A DNA stretch of 64,000 nucleotides from Streptomyces cinerochromogenes (GCF_014648635.1 NZ_BMRM01000014.1:213466-277465); one strand, 5' to 3'; counted from the first letter of the stretch, positions 1 to 8,758 are shown. Notes: generated by a model not told the origin, from the letters alone. Numbers and translations are program-made.

Positions 1-670
1 GCGGGAAGACGCCGCCGTTGTCGGTGATGACGCTCAGGCCGGGGGTGTGGCCGCCGACCTTGTGCTGGGTGGCGAGCAGGAAGATGCTGATCAGCATGAA
101 GCCCACGATGGTGGCGACCTTGATGATCGCGAACCAGAACTCCATCTCGCCGAAGATCTTCACCGAGATCAGGTTCACGGCCAGGACCACCGCGAGGGCG
201 ATCAGGGCGAGCACCCACTGGGGAATGCTGGTGAACATCGACCAGTAGTGCGTGTAGAGCGCGATCGCGGTGATGTCGGCGATGCCGGTGGTCGACCAGT
301 TCAGGAAGTACATCCAGCCGGCGACGTAGGCGCCCTTCTCGCCGAGGAACTCGCGCGCGTACGACACGAAGGAACCGGAGGACGGCCGGTACAGGACCAG
401 CTCGCCCAGGGCCCGGACGACGAAGAAGGCGAAGACGCCGCAGACCAGGTAGGCCAGGGCGAGCGCCGGTCCGGCGTTGTGCAGGCGGCCGCCGGCGCCC
501 AGGAGGAGTCCGGTGCCGATGGCGCCACCGATGGCGATCATGTTGACGTGGCGGGCCTTGAGGTCCTTGCTGTAACCGGCGTCGCCCGCGTCCGCGGGCG
601 TCTGGGCCACCTGGGGGTGGGTGGTGGCCGGTGCCGATTCCACGGCTTCCTTGCTCACGGGTGGTTCCAT
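1..670 (-). CDS. ansP: L-asparagine permease-like APC transporter, N-terminal part (partial)
   Basis: This is an inner-membrane amino acid/proton symporter of the APC (AnsP/GABA permease) family; the gene runs off the left edge. About 223 residues are visible, roughly the first half of a usual 480-residue permease. A hydrophilic N-terminus of about 45 residues is followed by the first transmembrane helix with the family motif IGGAIGTGLLLGAGG, then a glycine-rich second helix and four or five further hydrophobic segments. The ATG at 670 is chosen; a GTG at 658 is an alternative. It diverges from the MerR gene at 879. L-asparagine as substrate is inferred from close resemblance to streptomycete AnsP proteins as remembered. 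Confidence 0.8.
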   Translation of the reverse strand, partial: MEPPVSKEAVESAPATTHPQVAQTPADAGDAGYSKDLKARHVNMIAIGGAIGTGLLLGAGGRLHNAGPALALAYLVCGVFAFFVVRALGELVLYRPSSGSFVSYAREFLGEKGAYVAGWMYFLNWSTTGIADITAIALYTHYWSMFTSIPQWVLALIALAVVLAVNLISVKIFGEMEFWFAIIKVATIVGFMLISIFLLATQHKVGGHTPGLSVITDNGGVFP

Positions 671-842
671 TCCTGGTGCGCCCGGACCTCGTGGGCCCGG
701 GGTTCGTGCAGGTCTTGGCCCGCACCACCCTCGTGTTGCGGCACAGACCAAGGCAGCAGTTTCCCAGAGGGATCAGCCGGTACGCGGTGGCCCACGTCAC
801 AGAGCGGTTCTTCTCACATGACCGTCACGGGCTCCCTCCGGG

Positions 843-871
843 TTTCACACCATTGGTGAGACAGCGATACT
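843..871 (+). promoter_or_regulatory. Putative MerR-gene promoter with dyad in the spacer
   Basis: A -35-like TTTCAC (843-848) and a -10-like GATACT (866-871) are separated by 17 bp. The imperfect dyad TCACACCA/TGGTGAGA (845-861, one arm mismatch) overlaps the -35 and fills most of the spacer. Dyads inside the spacer are the usual MerR-family arrangement, so autoregulation is likely. The -10 ends only 7 bp before the ATG at 879, which suggests a leaderless transcript. The rest of the gap from the permease start holds nothing else I can recognise. Confidence 0.45.
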
Positions 872-878
872 GCTGCAC

Positions 879-1586
879 ATGACGACCGGTACCGAGGAGA
901 CGCCCCTCACCATCGACGAGCTGGCCGCGCGGGCGGGCGTCACCGTCCGCACCGTCCGTTTCTACGGCAGCAAGGGGCTGCTCCCGCCGCCGGTGCTGGG
1001 CCCGCGCAGGGTGGGGCACTACGGCCCCGGGCACCTGGCGCGGCTGGCGCTGATCGAGGAGCTGCAGCAGCAGGGCATGACGCTGGCGGGGATCGAGCGG
1101 TATCTGCGGCAGCTGCCGGCGGACCTCGCCCCGCACGATCTGGCCATCCACCGCGCGGTGGTCGCCTCCTGGGCTCCGGAGACGGTGGAGACGGTGTCGC
1201 GCCGGGAGCTGGAGCGGCGGGCGGGCCGGCCGCTCGGCGAGGAGGACGTGGAGCGGCTCGCCGCGATGAACGTCGTCGTCCCCGCCGGCGGGGACGACTT
1301 CCGGGTGGACGCCGGACTGCTCCGGCTCGGCGTCCAGCTGCTGGACGTGCCGCTGTCGCAGGAGGCGATCCTCGCGGCGCGCAAGGTGCTCGTGGAGCAC
1401 TCGCGCGCCGCGGCTCACGAACTCTCCCAGCTCTTGCGCGGCGAGGTGGAGGAGCGGGACGCCCGGGACGTGAAGTCCCTGTCGGCGCACATGCACCCCT
1501 TGGTGGTGCAGGCGCTGCTGACCACCTTCCAGCGCTCGCTGCGGGAGGAGCTGAGCGAGTGGCTCACCGGCTCAGGAGCGGGCTGA
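879..1586 (+). CDS. MerR family transcriptional regulator
   Basis: This 235-residue cytoplasmic regulator has an N-terminal MerR winged helix-turn-helix (about residues 10-80: a helix with ELAARAGVTVRTVRFY, then the wing with RRVGHYG, then ARLALIEELQQQGMTLAGI). The C-terminal 150 residues are helical with no cysteine-rich metal motif, so a hydrophobic ligand or protein partner is more likely than a metal; the ligand is unknown. There is no Shine-Dalgarno sequence before the ATG and the putative -10 lies 7 bp upstream, so leaderless translation is likely. Its last 15 bp overlap the 3' end of the convergent fadB-like gene, which may couple the two by transcription interference. Confidence 0.88.
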   Translation: MTTGTEETPLTIDELAARAGVTVRTVRFYGSKGLLPPPVLGPRRVGHYGPGHLARLALIEELQQQGMTLAGIERYLRQLPADLAPHDLAIHRAVVASWAPETVETVSRRELERRAGRPLGEEDVERLAAMNVVVPAGGDDFRVDAGLLRLGVQLLDVPLSQEAILAARKVLVEHSRAAAHELSQLLRGEVEERDARDVKSLSAHMHPLVVQALLTTFQRSLREELSEWLTGSGAG

Positions 1587-3755
1587 GTCGCTGAACGGCT
1601 CCCCCTTCTCCGCCTTCGCCACGAGCAGCGCGGGCGGGGTGAACCGCTCGCCGTACCGCTCGGCCAGCTCGCGCGCGCGGGCCACGAACCCGGGCAGGCC
1701 CCCTTCGTAGCCGTTGATGTACTGGAGCACACCGCCGGTCCAGCCGGGGAAGCCGATGCCGAAGATCGAGCCGATGTTGGCGTCGGCGACGGAGGTGAGG
1801 ACGCCCTCCTCCAGGAGGCGTACGGTGTCGAGCGCCTCGGCGAAGAGCATGCGCTCCTGCATGTCCCGGAAGGGGATCTCGTACCCGGGCTTCGTGAAGT
1901 GCTCGCGCAGGCCCGGCCAGAGCCCGGCCCGCTTGCCGTCGTCGGTGTAGTCGTAGAACCCGGCGCCTCCGCTGCGGCCGGTGCGGCCGAACTCGTCCAC
2001 CATGCGGTCGATGACCGCCTCCGCGGGGTGCGTCGTCCAGGTGCCGCCGGACTCCTCGACGGCCCTGCGCGACTCGTTCCGGATCTTGCGCGGCAGGGTG
2101 AGGGTCAGTTCGTCCATGAGGGAGAGCACCTTGGCCGGGTAGCCGGCCTGGGCGGCGGCCTGCTCCACGGAGGCGGGCTCGACGCCCTCGCCGACCATGG
2201 CGACGCCCTCGTTGATGAAGTGGCCGATCACCCGGGAGGTGAAGAAGCCGCGCGAGTCGTTGACGACGATCGGCGTCTTGTTGATCTGCCGTACCAGGTC
2301 GAAGGCGCGCGCGAGCGCCTCGTCGCCGGTGCGCTCGCCCTTGATGATCTCGACCAGCGGCATCTTGTCGACCGGCGAGAAGAAGTGCAGCCCGATGAAG
2401 TCGGCCTGGCGCTGCACGCCCTCGGCGAGCGTGGTGATGGGCAGCGTGGAGGTGTTGGAGCACAGCAGCGCGTCGGGAGCGACGACCTGCTCGATCTCCT
2501 GGAACACCTTGTGCTTGAGGGCGGTGTCCTCGAACACGGCCTCGATGACCGCGTCGCAGCCGGCGAGGTCGGCCGCCTCGGCGGTGGGGGTGATCCGGGC
2601 CAGCAGCGCGTCCGCCTTCTCCTGGCTGGTGCGGCCCCGGGCGACGGCCTTGGCGCACAGCTTCTCCGAGTAGCCCTTGCCCTTGACGGCCGCCTCCAGG
2701 GAGACGTCCTTGAGGACGACGTCGATGCCCGCGCGGGCGCACGCGTAGGCGATGCCGGCGCCCATCATCCCGGCGCCGAGGACGGCCGCCTTGCGGACCT
2801 GGCGGGGCTCGACGCCCTTCGGGCGGTTGGCGCCGGAGTTGACCGCCTGGAGGTCGAAGAAGAACGCCTGGATCATGTTCTTCGAGGTCTGTCCGGCGGC
2901 CAGCTCCACGAAGTAGCGGGCCTCGATGACCTGGGCGGTCTCGAAGTCGACCTGGGAACCCTCGACGGCGGCCGCCAGGATGTTGCGCGGCGCCGGGTAG
3001 GGGGCGCCGTTCGTCTGCTTGCGCAGGTTGGCCGGGAAGGCGGGCAGGTTCGCGGCGAACTTCGGGTTGGCCGGGGTGCCGCCGGGGATCCTGTAGCCCG
3101 GCTTGTCCCAGGGCTGCTGGGACTCGGGGTGGGCGTCGATGAAGGCTCGGGCCTTGGCGAGGAGTTCCTCGGGGGTGGCGGCGACCTCGTGGACGAGGCC
3201 GTTCTCCTGGGCGCGCCGCGCGTTGTACTGCTGGCCCTGGAGCAGCACCTTCAGCAGGGCGTCCGCGATGCCCAGCAGCCGGACGGTGCGGACGACACCG
3301 CCGCCGCCGGGGAGCAGGCCGAGGGTGACCTCGGGGCAGCCGATCTTGGTGCCGGAGGTGTCCAGGGCGACCCGGTGGTGGCAGGCGAGGGCCAGTTCGA
3401 AGCCGCCGCCGAGGGCCGCGCCGTTGATGGCGGCGACGACCGGCTTGCCGAGGGTCTCGATGCGGCGCAGGTTCCGCTTGATGGCGAGTCCGCCGTCGAA
3501 CAGCTCCTGTGCGGTCTCGGGCGTGACCCGGATCAGGTCGCGCAGGTCGCCGCCGGCGAAGAAGGTCTTCTTCGCCGAGGTGAGGATGACGCCGCGGATC
3601 GAGTCCCGCTCGGCCTCCAGCCGGTCGGTGATCGCGGCGAGGGAGTCGCGGAACGCCTGGTTCATGGTGTTCGCGGACTGGTTCGGGTCGTCCAGGACGA
3701 GGGTGACGACACCGGTGTCGTCCTGCTCCCAGCGGATGGTGGTGCTCTCGGTCAT
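1572..3755 (-). CDS. fadB: 3-hydroxyacyl-CoA dehydrogenase/enoyl-CoA hydratase, FadB-like alpha subunit
   Basis: This 727-residue bifunctional beta-oxidation enzyme hydrates enoyl-CoA and oxidises 3-hydroxyacyl-CoA with NAD. The N-terminal crotonase domain (about residues 1-290) shows the oxyanion-hole region AAINGAALGGGFELALACHH and GCPEVTLGLLPGGGG. The NAD-binding domain starts near residue 330 with VLGAGMMGAGIAYACARAG, followed by LLCSNTSTLPIT and GLHFFSPVDKMPLVEII. Two C-terminal 3HCDH domains follow. The length matches FadB-type alpha subunits. The ATG at 3755 follows the thiolase stop by 47 bp; a longer in-frame reading upstream is only the thiolase antiphase shadow. It is the third gene of the CaiB-FadA-FadB operon. 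Confidence 0.93.
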   Translation of the reverse strand: MTESTTIRWEQDDTGVVTLVLDDPNQSANTMNQAFRDSLAAITDRLEAERDSIRGVILTSAKKTFFAGGDLRDLIRVTPETAQELFDGGLAIKRNLRRIETLGKPVVAAINGAALGGGFELALACHHRVALDTSGTKIGCPEVTLGLLPGGGGVVRTVRLLGIADALLKVLLQGQQYNARRAQENGLVHEVAATPEELLAKARAFIDAHPESQQPWDKPGYRIPGGTPANPKFAANLPAFPANLRKQTNGAPYPAPRNILAAAVEGSQVDFETAQVIEARYFVELAAGQTSKNMIQAFFFDLQAVNSGANRPKGVEPRQVRKAAVLGAGMMGAGIAYACARAGIDVVLKDVSLEAAVKGKGYSEKLCAKAVARGRTSQEKADALLARITPTAEAADLAGCDAVIEAVFEDTALKHKVFQEIEQVVAPDALLCSNTSTLPITTLAEGVQRQADFIGLHFFSPVDKMPLVEIIKGERTGDEALARAFDLVRQINKTPIVVNDSRGFFTSRVIGHFINEGVAMVGEGVEPASVEQAAAQAGYPAKVLSLMDELTLTLPRKIRNESRRAVEESGGTWTTHPAEAVIDRMVDEFGRTGRSGGAGFYDYTDDGKRAGLWPGLREHFTKPGYEIPFRDMQERMLFAEALDTVRLLEEGVLTSVADANIGSIFGIGFPGWTGGVLQYINGYEGGLPGFVARARELAERYGERFTPPALLVAKAEKGEPFSDSARS

Positions 3756-3802
3756 GACAGTCGTCTCCGTTGAGGTCTGCGGTCGCTTTGTCCGCGGGGA
3801 GT

Positions 3803-5017
3803 TCAGATGCGCTCGACGATGGTGGCGATGCCCATGCCGCCGCCGACGCAGAGCGTGGCGAGGCCGTAGCGCTTGTCCTGGCGCTCCAGTTCGTCGATGA
3901 GCGAGCCGAGGATCATGGCGCCGGTGGCGCCGAGCGGGTGGCCGAGGGCGATGGCGCCGCCGTTGACGTTGACCTTGTCCAGGCTGAGGCCCATGTCCTT
4001 CACGAAGCGCAGCACGACCGCCGCGAACGCCTCGTTGATCTCGACCAGGTCGATGTCGTCGATGGTGAGCCCGGCCTTCGCCAGGGCCTTGCGGGTGGCG
4101 GGGGCGGGGCCGGTCAGCATGATGGTCGGCTCGGAGCCGGAGACGGCCGCGGAGACGATCCGCGCGCGCGGGGTGAGGCCGTGGCGCTCGCCGACCTCCC
4201 TGGAGCCGATCGCGACGAGCGAGGCGCCGTCCACGATGCCGGAGGAGTTGCCCGCGTGGTGGACGTGGTCGATCTTCTCCACCCAGTGGTACTTCTGCAG
4301 TGCGACCGCGTCGAAGCCGCCCAGGTCGCCGATGTCCGCGAAGGACGGCTTCAGCTTGGCGAGGGAGTCGGCGGTGGTGCCGGGGCGCAGGTGCTCGTCG
4401 TGGTCGAGGACGACCAGGCCGCTGCGGTCCTTGACGGGGACCACCGAGCGGTCGAAGCGGCCCTCCTTCCAGGCGGTGGCGGCGCGCTCCTGGGACAGGG
4501 CCGCGTACTCGTCCACGTCCCGGCGGGAGAAGCCCTCGATGGTGGCGATCAGGTCGGCGCCGATGCCCTGCGGCACGAAGTTGACGGCGAGGTTGGTCAT
4601 CGGGTCGTTGAACCAGGCGCCGCCGTCCGAGGCCATGGGGACCCGGGACATGGACTCGACACCGCCCGCGAGGACCAGGTCCTCCCAGCCCGAACGCACC
4701 TTGGCGGCGGCCAGGTTGACGGCCTCCAGGCCGGAGGCACAGAAGCGGTTCTCCTGCACGCCCGCGACGGTGTCCGGGAGTCCGGCGGCGATGGCGGCGA
4801 TCCGGGCGATGTCGGAGCCCTGGTCGCCGACGGGGCCGACGACACCGAGCACGATGTCGTCGATCGCGGCCGGGTCCAGGCCGGGGAAGCGGTCGCGGAT
4901 CTCGTGGATGAGGCCGACGACCAGGTCGATGGGCTTCGTGCCGTGCAGGGCGCCGTTCGCCTTGCCGCGGCCGCGCGGGGTGCGGATCGCGTCGTACACG
5001 TACGCTTCGGTGCTCAC
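3803..5017 (-). CDS. fadA: Acetyl-CoA C-acyltransferase (thiolase), FadA-like
   Basis: This 404-residue thiolase performs the last, CoA-dependent cleavage of 3-ketoacyl-CoA to acetyl-CoA. It shows the nucleophilic Cys in VQENRFCASGLEA, the NGGAIALGHPLGATGA motif with the catalytic His, and the C-terminal CVGGGMGIA with the second catalytic Cys. The length is normal for the family. It lies between the CaiB-type gene (42 bp upstream) and the fadB-like gene (47 bp downstream) and probably forms the beta subunit of a multienzyme complex with FadB. It is a plausible but unproven backup for the decayed pcaF thiolase at 24 kb. Confidence 0.93.
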   Translation of the reverse strand: MSTEAYVYDAIRTPRGRGKANGALHGTKPIDLVVGLIHEIRDRFPGLDPAAIDDIVLGVVGPVGDQGSDIARIAAIAAGLPDTVAGVQENRFCASGLEAVNLAAAKVRSGWEDLVLAGGVESMSRVPMASDGGAWFNDPMTNLAVNFVPQGIGADLIATIEGFSRRDVDEYAALSQERAATAWKEGRFDRSVVPVKDRSGLVVLDHDEHLRPGTTADSLAKLKPSFADIGDLGGFDAVALQKYHWVEKIDHVHHAGNSSGIVDGASLVAIGSREVGERHGLTPRARIVSAAVSGSEPTIMLTGPAPATRKALAKAGLTIDDIDLVEINEAFAAVVLRFVKDMGLSLDKVNVNGGAIALGHPLGATGAMILGSLIDELERQDKRYGLATLCVGGGMGIATIVERI

Positions 5018-5059
5018 TGGGGTGCCTTTCGGGAGGGTGGGCCGAGCGGGTGGGCGGGG

Positions 5060-6256
5060 TCAGCCGCCGTCGGTGACCAGGTCGTCGGGGTCCTCGCGGC
5101 CACCGGGACCGCCGGGGCCGTCGGCCGGGTGTGCCGGTGTCCCCCAGTCCCGGGCGACCGCCGCCGTGTCCGCGCCGGGCCGGGCGGGGCCGCTGCGGAT
5201 GGCGGTGGGGGTCGCGGAGAAACGGGGGGCGGGTGCGGGCTGGGTGATGCCGCCGTGGTCGGTGAAGGTGCCGCGGGCGGCCAGGTGCGGGTGGGCGGGG
5301 GCCTCGCGCAGACTCAGCACGGGGGCCACGCAGGCGTCGGTGCCCTCGAAGACGGCCGTCCACTCGTCCCGGGTGCGGGACTTGAAGGCGGCGGCGATCC
5401 GGTCGCGCAGTTCGCCCCAGCGGGTCCAGTCCTTGCGGGCGGAGGCGAGGTCGTCCAGGCCGAGCAGGTGCAGGAACTCGGTGTAGAACTTGCCTTCCAG
5501 GGCGCCCACCGCCATGTACCGGCCGTCGGCGGTCTCGTAGGTGCCGTAGTAGGGGCAGCCGCCGTCCAGGAGGTTGGCGGCGCGGCGGTCCTGCCAGCCG
5601 CCGGCGGCGAGCATGCCGTGGATCATCGTGGACAGGTGGGCGGTGCCGTCCACGATGGCCGCGTCGACCACCTGGCCGGTGCCGGTCGCGCGCGCGTGGT
5701 GCAGGGCGGCGAGGACGCCGACGACCAGGTAGAGGGAGCCGCCCGCGTAGTCCCCGAGGAGGTTGGCGGGCACCGCCGGGGGTTCGTCGGGGCGGCCGAT
5801 CATGCCGAGGGTGCCGGTGAGCGCGATGTAGGCGATGTCGTGGCCGGCGCGGTGGGCGAGCGGGCCGTCCTGGCCCCAGCCGGTCATCCGGCCGTAGACC
5901 AGGCGGGGGTTGCGGGCGTGGCAGTCGGCGGGGCCGATCCCGAGCCGCTCGGCGACGCCGGGGCGGTAGCCCTCGACGAGGATGTCGGCGCGCTCGGCGA
6001 GGTCCAGGACGCGTGCGGGGCCGTCCGGTGCCTTCAGGTCGACCACGACCGAGCGTTTGTTGCGGTTGGTGACGTCCTGGGCCGGGGGGACCGCGAGGTC
6101 CGTGCCGCCCGGGCGGTCCACCCGGACCACGTCGGCCCCCAGGTCGGCCAGGAGCATCGCGGCGAACGGGCCCGGCCCGATGCCGGCCAGCTCGACCACG
6201 CGCACGCCCGAGAGCGGGCCGTTGCCCGGCGTCGGCGGCGTCCCTGCCGTTGTCAT
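5060..6256 (-). CDS. CaiB/BaiF family CoA-transferase (alpha-methylacyl-CoA racemase-like)
   Basis: This 398-residue member of the class III CoA-transferase/racemase family either moves CoA between carboxylic acids or epimerises 2-methylacyl-CoA. Visible hallmarks are the N-terminal GVRVVELAGIGPGPFAAMLLADLGADVVRVDRPGG, then NRNKRSVVVDLK, and GHDIAYIALTGTLGMIG, whose Asp is the usual catalytic residue. The ATG at 6256 is used because family similarity begins shortly after it; the longer upstream reading has no family match. It is the first gene of the CaiB-FadA-FadB operon, so branched-chain or sterol-side-chain acyl-CoA breakdown is a reasonable inference. Transferase versus racemase activity cannot be told from sequence. 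Confidence 0.88.
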   Translation of the reverse strand: MTTAGTPPTPGNGPLSGVRVVELAGIGPGPFAAMLLADLGADVVRVDRPGGTDLAVPPAQDVTNRNKRSVVVDLKAPDGPARVLDLAERADILVEGYRPGVAERLGIGPADCHARNPRLVYGRMTGWGQDGPLAHRAGHDIAYIALTGTLGMIGRPDEPPAVPANLLGDYAGGSLYLVVGVLAALHHARATGTGQVVDAAIVDGTAHLSTMIHGMLAAGGWQDRRAANLLDGGCPYYGTYETADGRYMAVGALEGKFYTEFLHLLGLDDLASARKDWTRWGELRDRIAAAFKSRTRDEWTAVFEGTDACVAPVLSLREAPAHPHLAARGTFTDHGGITQPAPAPRFSATPTAIRSGPARPGADTAAVARDWGTPAHPADGPGGPGGREDPDDLVTDGG

Positions 6257-6309
6257 CGTCCAGCCCCCAGGCCTGTGTGACAGCAATGATGTAACACCGG
6301 TGATGCTAA

Positions 6310-6355
6310 GAACGCGTTCCACCGGACACAAGACCTGAACGAGCAAGCGCTTAGC
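6310..6355. promoter_or_regulatory. Candidate operators between the acyl-CoA operon and the divergent gene
   Basis: Two palindromes lie in this divergent 333-bp intergenic region. GAACGCGTTC (6310-6319) is perfect and fits the TnnAACnnGTTnnA-type motif of KstR-like TetR repressors of lipid catabolism, with only the first T differing. AAGCGCTT (6345-6352) is the core of a second site. Both lie 54-96 bp upstream of the CaiB start, where its promoter would be expected. No regulator gene lies next to them, so a repressor encoded elsewhere is inferred. The rest of the gap up to 6589 shows no other feature. Confidence 0.35.
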
Positions 6356-6589
6356 CAAGTGCCCGGAGCGCCGATCATCACCCGACCGAGTGATCCCCGC
6401 CCGCCGGGGCACCGCGGGCCGTGCGCCGCGCGCGGGCTGTCTCCCGCTTCTTCAGGCCATTCCTGGCTACGGCCACCGCTGCCTCCGGGCTGGTCGTCGG
6501 GCTCCGCTCCCCTCACGCTAGCCTCGGCCACCCACAGCGGCGCGGCTGCACGACGGGCCGCGCACGCGCCGCACGTACCCAGGGGTGTC

Positions 6590-7768
6590 ATGGGCAGGAT
6601 GAGCGGGACGGACCGTCCCTACGACCTCGTGCTCTTCGGAGCCACCGGCTTCGTCGGCACGCTCACGGCCCGCTATCTGGCCGCGCACGCGCCGCGGGAC
6701 CTGCGCTGGGCGGTGGCCGGACGCGACCCGGGGCGGCTGGAGCGGCTGCGCGAGAGCCTGCCCGGCGGCGCGGACGTCGGTGTCCTGCGCGCCGACGCGG
6801 CCGAACCGGCCACCCTGCGCGCCCTCGCCGAGCACGCGCGCGTGGTCGCCACGACCGTGGGGCCGTACGTGCGCTACGGCGAGGACCTCGTCGCCGCCTG
6901 CGCCGACACCGGGGCCGACTATCTGGACCTCACCGGCGAGCCGGAGTTCGTGGACCTGATGTACGTCCGGCACGACGCACGCGCGCGTGAGACGGGCGCC
7001 CGCCTGGTGCACGCCTGCGGCTTCGACTCCGTACCGCACGACCTGGGCGTGTACTTCACGGTCCGGCAGCTCCCCGAGGGCGTGCCGCTGACCGTGGACG
7101 GCTATGTGTCCGTCGACGCGGCGTTCTCCGGTGGCACCCTCGCCTCGGCGCTGACCCAGGTGGCCCGCGGACGGCGGATGCTGGCCGCCGCGCGCGAGCG
7201 GGCCCGGCACGAGCCGCGGCTGCCGGACCGCCGGGTGAGGGCCGTGGCGGGCGCGCCGCGGTTCGCCGGCGAGGTCGGCGCGTGGGCACTGCCGCTGCCC
7301 ACCCTCGACCCGCAGATCGTGCGCCGTTCGGCGCGGGCGCTGGAGCGGTACGGCCCGGACTTCCGGTACCGGCACCACGCCGCCGTGCGCCGCCTGCCGG
7401 TCGCCCTCGGCGGGATCGCCGCGGTCGGCGCGGCGGCGGCCGCGGCCCAGCTGCCGCCCGCGCGGCGCTGGCTGTCGGACCGGCTCAAGCCGGGCGACGG
7501 GCCGAGCGAGCAGAAGCGGGCGAGGAGCTGGTTCACCGTGCGGTTCGTCGGCGAGGGCGGCGGACGGCGGGTGTACACCGAGGTCGCGGGCGGCGACCCC
7601 GGGTACGACGAGACGGCGAAGATGTTCGCCGAGGCGGCCCTGTGCCTGGCCTTCGACGACCTTCCGCCGTCGGCCGGGCAGGTCACCACGGCGCAGGCGA
7701 TGGGCGACGCCCTGACCGAACGGCTGTGTGCCGCGGGCATCACCTTCCGGGTGGCGGCACGGCGCTGA
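6590..7768 (+). CDS. Saccharopine dehydrogenase-like NAD(P)-binding oxidoreductase (trans-acting enoyl reductase family)
   Basis: This 392-residue protein has an N-terminal Rossmann fold (YDLVLFGATGFVGTLTARYLA, about residues 12-32) and the saccharopine dehydrogenase-like middle VGPYVRYGEDLVAACADTGADYLDLTGEPEFV, then HACGFDSVPHDLG. A hydrophobic stretch near residues 270-290 may contact the membrane, as in mycobacterial trans-acting enoyl reductases. The family includes reductases that act on lipid or polyketide intermediates; the substrate here is unknown. The ATG at 6590 has AGGGG five bases upstream; ATG 6599 is an alternative. It diverges from the acyl-CoA operon, which suits a lipid role but does not prove it. 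Confidence 0.8.
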   Translation: MGRMSGTDRPYDLVLFGATGFVGTLTARYLAAHAPRDLRWAVAGRDPGRLERLRESLPGGADVGVLRADAAEPATLRALAEHARVVATTVGPYVRYGEDLVAACADTGADYLDLTGEPEFVDLMYVRHDARARETGARLVHACGFDSVPHDLGVYFTVRQLPEGVPLTVDGYVSVDAAFSGGTLASALTQVARGRRMLAAARERARHEPRLPDRRVRAVAGAPRFAGEVGAWALPLPTLDPQIVRRSARALERYGPDFRYRHHAAVRRLPVALGGIAAVGAAAAAAQLPPARRWLSDRLKPGDGPSEQKRARSWFTVRFVGEGGGRRVYTEVAGGDPGYDETAKMFAEAALCLAFDDLPPSAGQVTTAQAMGDALTERLCAAGITFRVAARR

Positions 7769-7862
7769 CCGGCGCCCGCCCGCTCCAGGGCCCGGCCCGG
7801 CCGGGCGCGTGCCTGAGACGATGGCAGCTCATGCCGGACGAGGCCGAGGAGGCGGAGCGGAC

Positions 7863-8051
7863 GTGAAGTTCGTGCTCGAAGTGACCGTGGAGGACGGCGC
7901 GGTGGCGCAGGACCGGGTGGCCGAACTGGAGCGCATCCTGCGGTACTGGGGTGGCAATCTGCGCCATTACGCCCTCGAACCCGGTGCGGGGTCGCCCGTG
8001 TACGACTCGGCGTATCAGGAGGTCGGCGCCTGGCGCGTCGTGGAGTCCTGA
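7863..8051 (+). CDS. Small conserved hypothetical protein
   Basis: This 62-residue protein of unknown function starts with KFVLEVTVEDGAVAQDRVAELERILRYWGG and ends with GAWRVVES. It has no signal peptide or membrane segment and looks like a small alpha/beta fold. The GTG at 7863 is preceded by GGAG at good spacing, which favours this start over longer readings. Its last 37 bp overlap the 3' end of the convergent endonuclease V gene. I recall similar small proteins in streptomycetes but no function. Confidence 0.6.
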   Translation: MKFVLEVTVEDGAVAQDRVAELERILRYWGGNLRHYALEPGAGSPVYDSAYQEVGAWRVVES

Positions 8052-8758
8052 GCCCCGTCGCCGGTCAGCCCCTGTGCCGCCTCGCGGAGTGCGCGCCGGC
8101 ACAGGGCGTCCGCCCGCCGCGTGGTCTCCGGCAGCCGGAACCGCGGGGTCAGCGCGAGCGTGTGCGCCAGCGCGTTGCCGAGACTCACCCGGTGGCCGAC
8201 CGAGACGAACACCGGCTTGACGCCGTCCCGGGTGCGCAGGGCGCGCCCGACCTCCTCGGCCCCGGCGAGCAGCGGCGCGGAACTGCCCCGGGCCGGCCCG
8301 GGGTCGTCGTAGGTGAACGTGAACGGGTTCTTGGCGACGCCGACGGTGGGCAGGTCCGTGAGCACGCCCAGGTGGCTCGCCAGGCCGAAACGGCGCGGGT
8401 GGGCCAGGCCGTAACCGTCGCAGACGACCAGGCCGGGCGGGCACGGCAGCCGGTCCAGGGCGGCGCGGACGGTCGGGATCTCCCGGAAGGCGAGGAGCCC
8501 GGGCACGTACGGGAAGGAGACCCGGCCGACGGCCGTCGCCTCGGCGACGACGTCCAGGGTGGCGGCGTCCAGCACCACGGCCGCGGCCGCGACCAGGTCC
8601 AGGCCGTCGTCGTAGGCGACGTCGACTCCGGTGACCCGGCCCGTCCCCGGCGGGGGACCGGGCTCGTCCAGCACCACCCGCCCGCGCAGCTCGTCCTGGA
8701 CGGCGCGGGCCTCTTCCTCGGTCGCGGGCCAGCCCGCGGGTACGCCAACGATCGTCAT
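8015..8758 (-). CDS. nfi: Endonuclease V (deoxyinosine 3' endonuclease)
   Basis: This 247-residue repair enzyme cuts the second phosphodiester 3' of deoxyinosine in deaminated DNA. The endonuclease V fold is clear: the first metal-binding Asp in TGVDVAYDDG, the SFPYVPGLLAFREIP motif with the catalytic Glu and the substrate-wedge PYVP, the second Asp in LVVCDGYGLAHPRRFGLASHLGV, and VGVAKNPF. The length is near the family norm of about 225. The ATG at 8758 is chosen because family similarity begins near there. It is convergent with the small gene at 7863 and divergent from the YciI gene at 8813. Confidence 0.92.
   Translation of the reverse strand: MTIVGVPAGWPATEEEARAVQDELRGRVVLDEPGPPPGTGRVTGVDVAYDDGLDLVAAAAVVLDAATLDVVAEATAVGRVSFPYVPGLLAFREIPTVRAALDRLPCPPGLVVCDGYGLAHPRRFGLASHLGVLTDLPTVGVAKNPFTFTYDDPGPARGSSAPLLAGAEEVGRALRTRDGVKPVFVSVGHRVSLGNALAHTLALTPRFRLPETTRRADALCRRALREAAQGLTGDGAQDSTTRQAPTS

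Noticed and set aside
1572..5363. A single 1263-codon frame suggesting a thiolase-FadB fusion
   Set aside because: The first part is an out-of-frame shadow of the thiolase and CaiB genes; FadB similarity starts at ATG 3755 and the thiolase is in another frame.
1899..6280. Two long plus-strand open frames opposite fadB, fadA and the CaiB gene
   Set aside because: They are antisense shadows caused by codon-position GC bias; compositions are low-complexity and the minus-strand frames carry clear family motifs.
7831..7866. Tiny frame MPDEAEEAERT upstream of the gene at 7863 as a leader peptide
   Set aside because: It has no clear ribosome-binding site or stalling feature; the purine-rich codons are more simply the Shine-Dalgarno region of the next gene.
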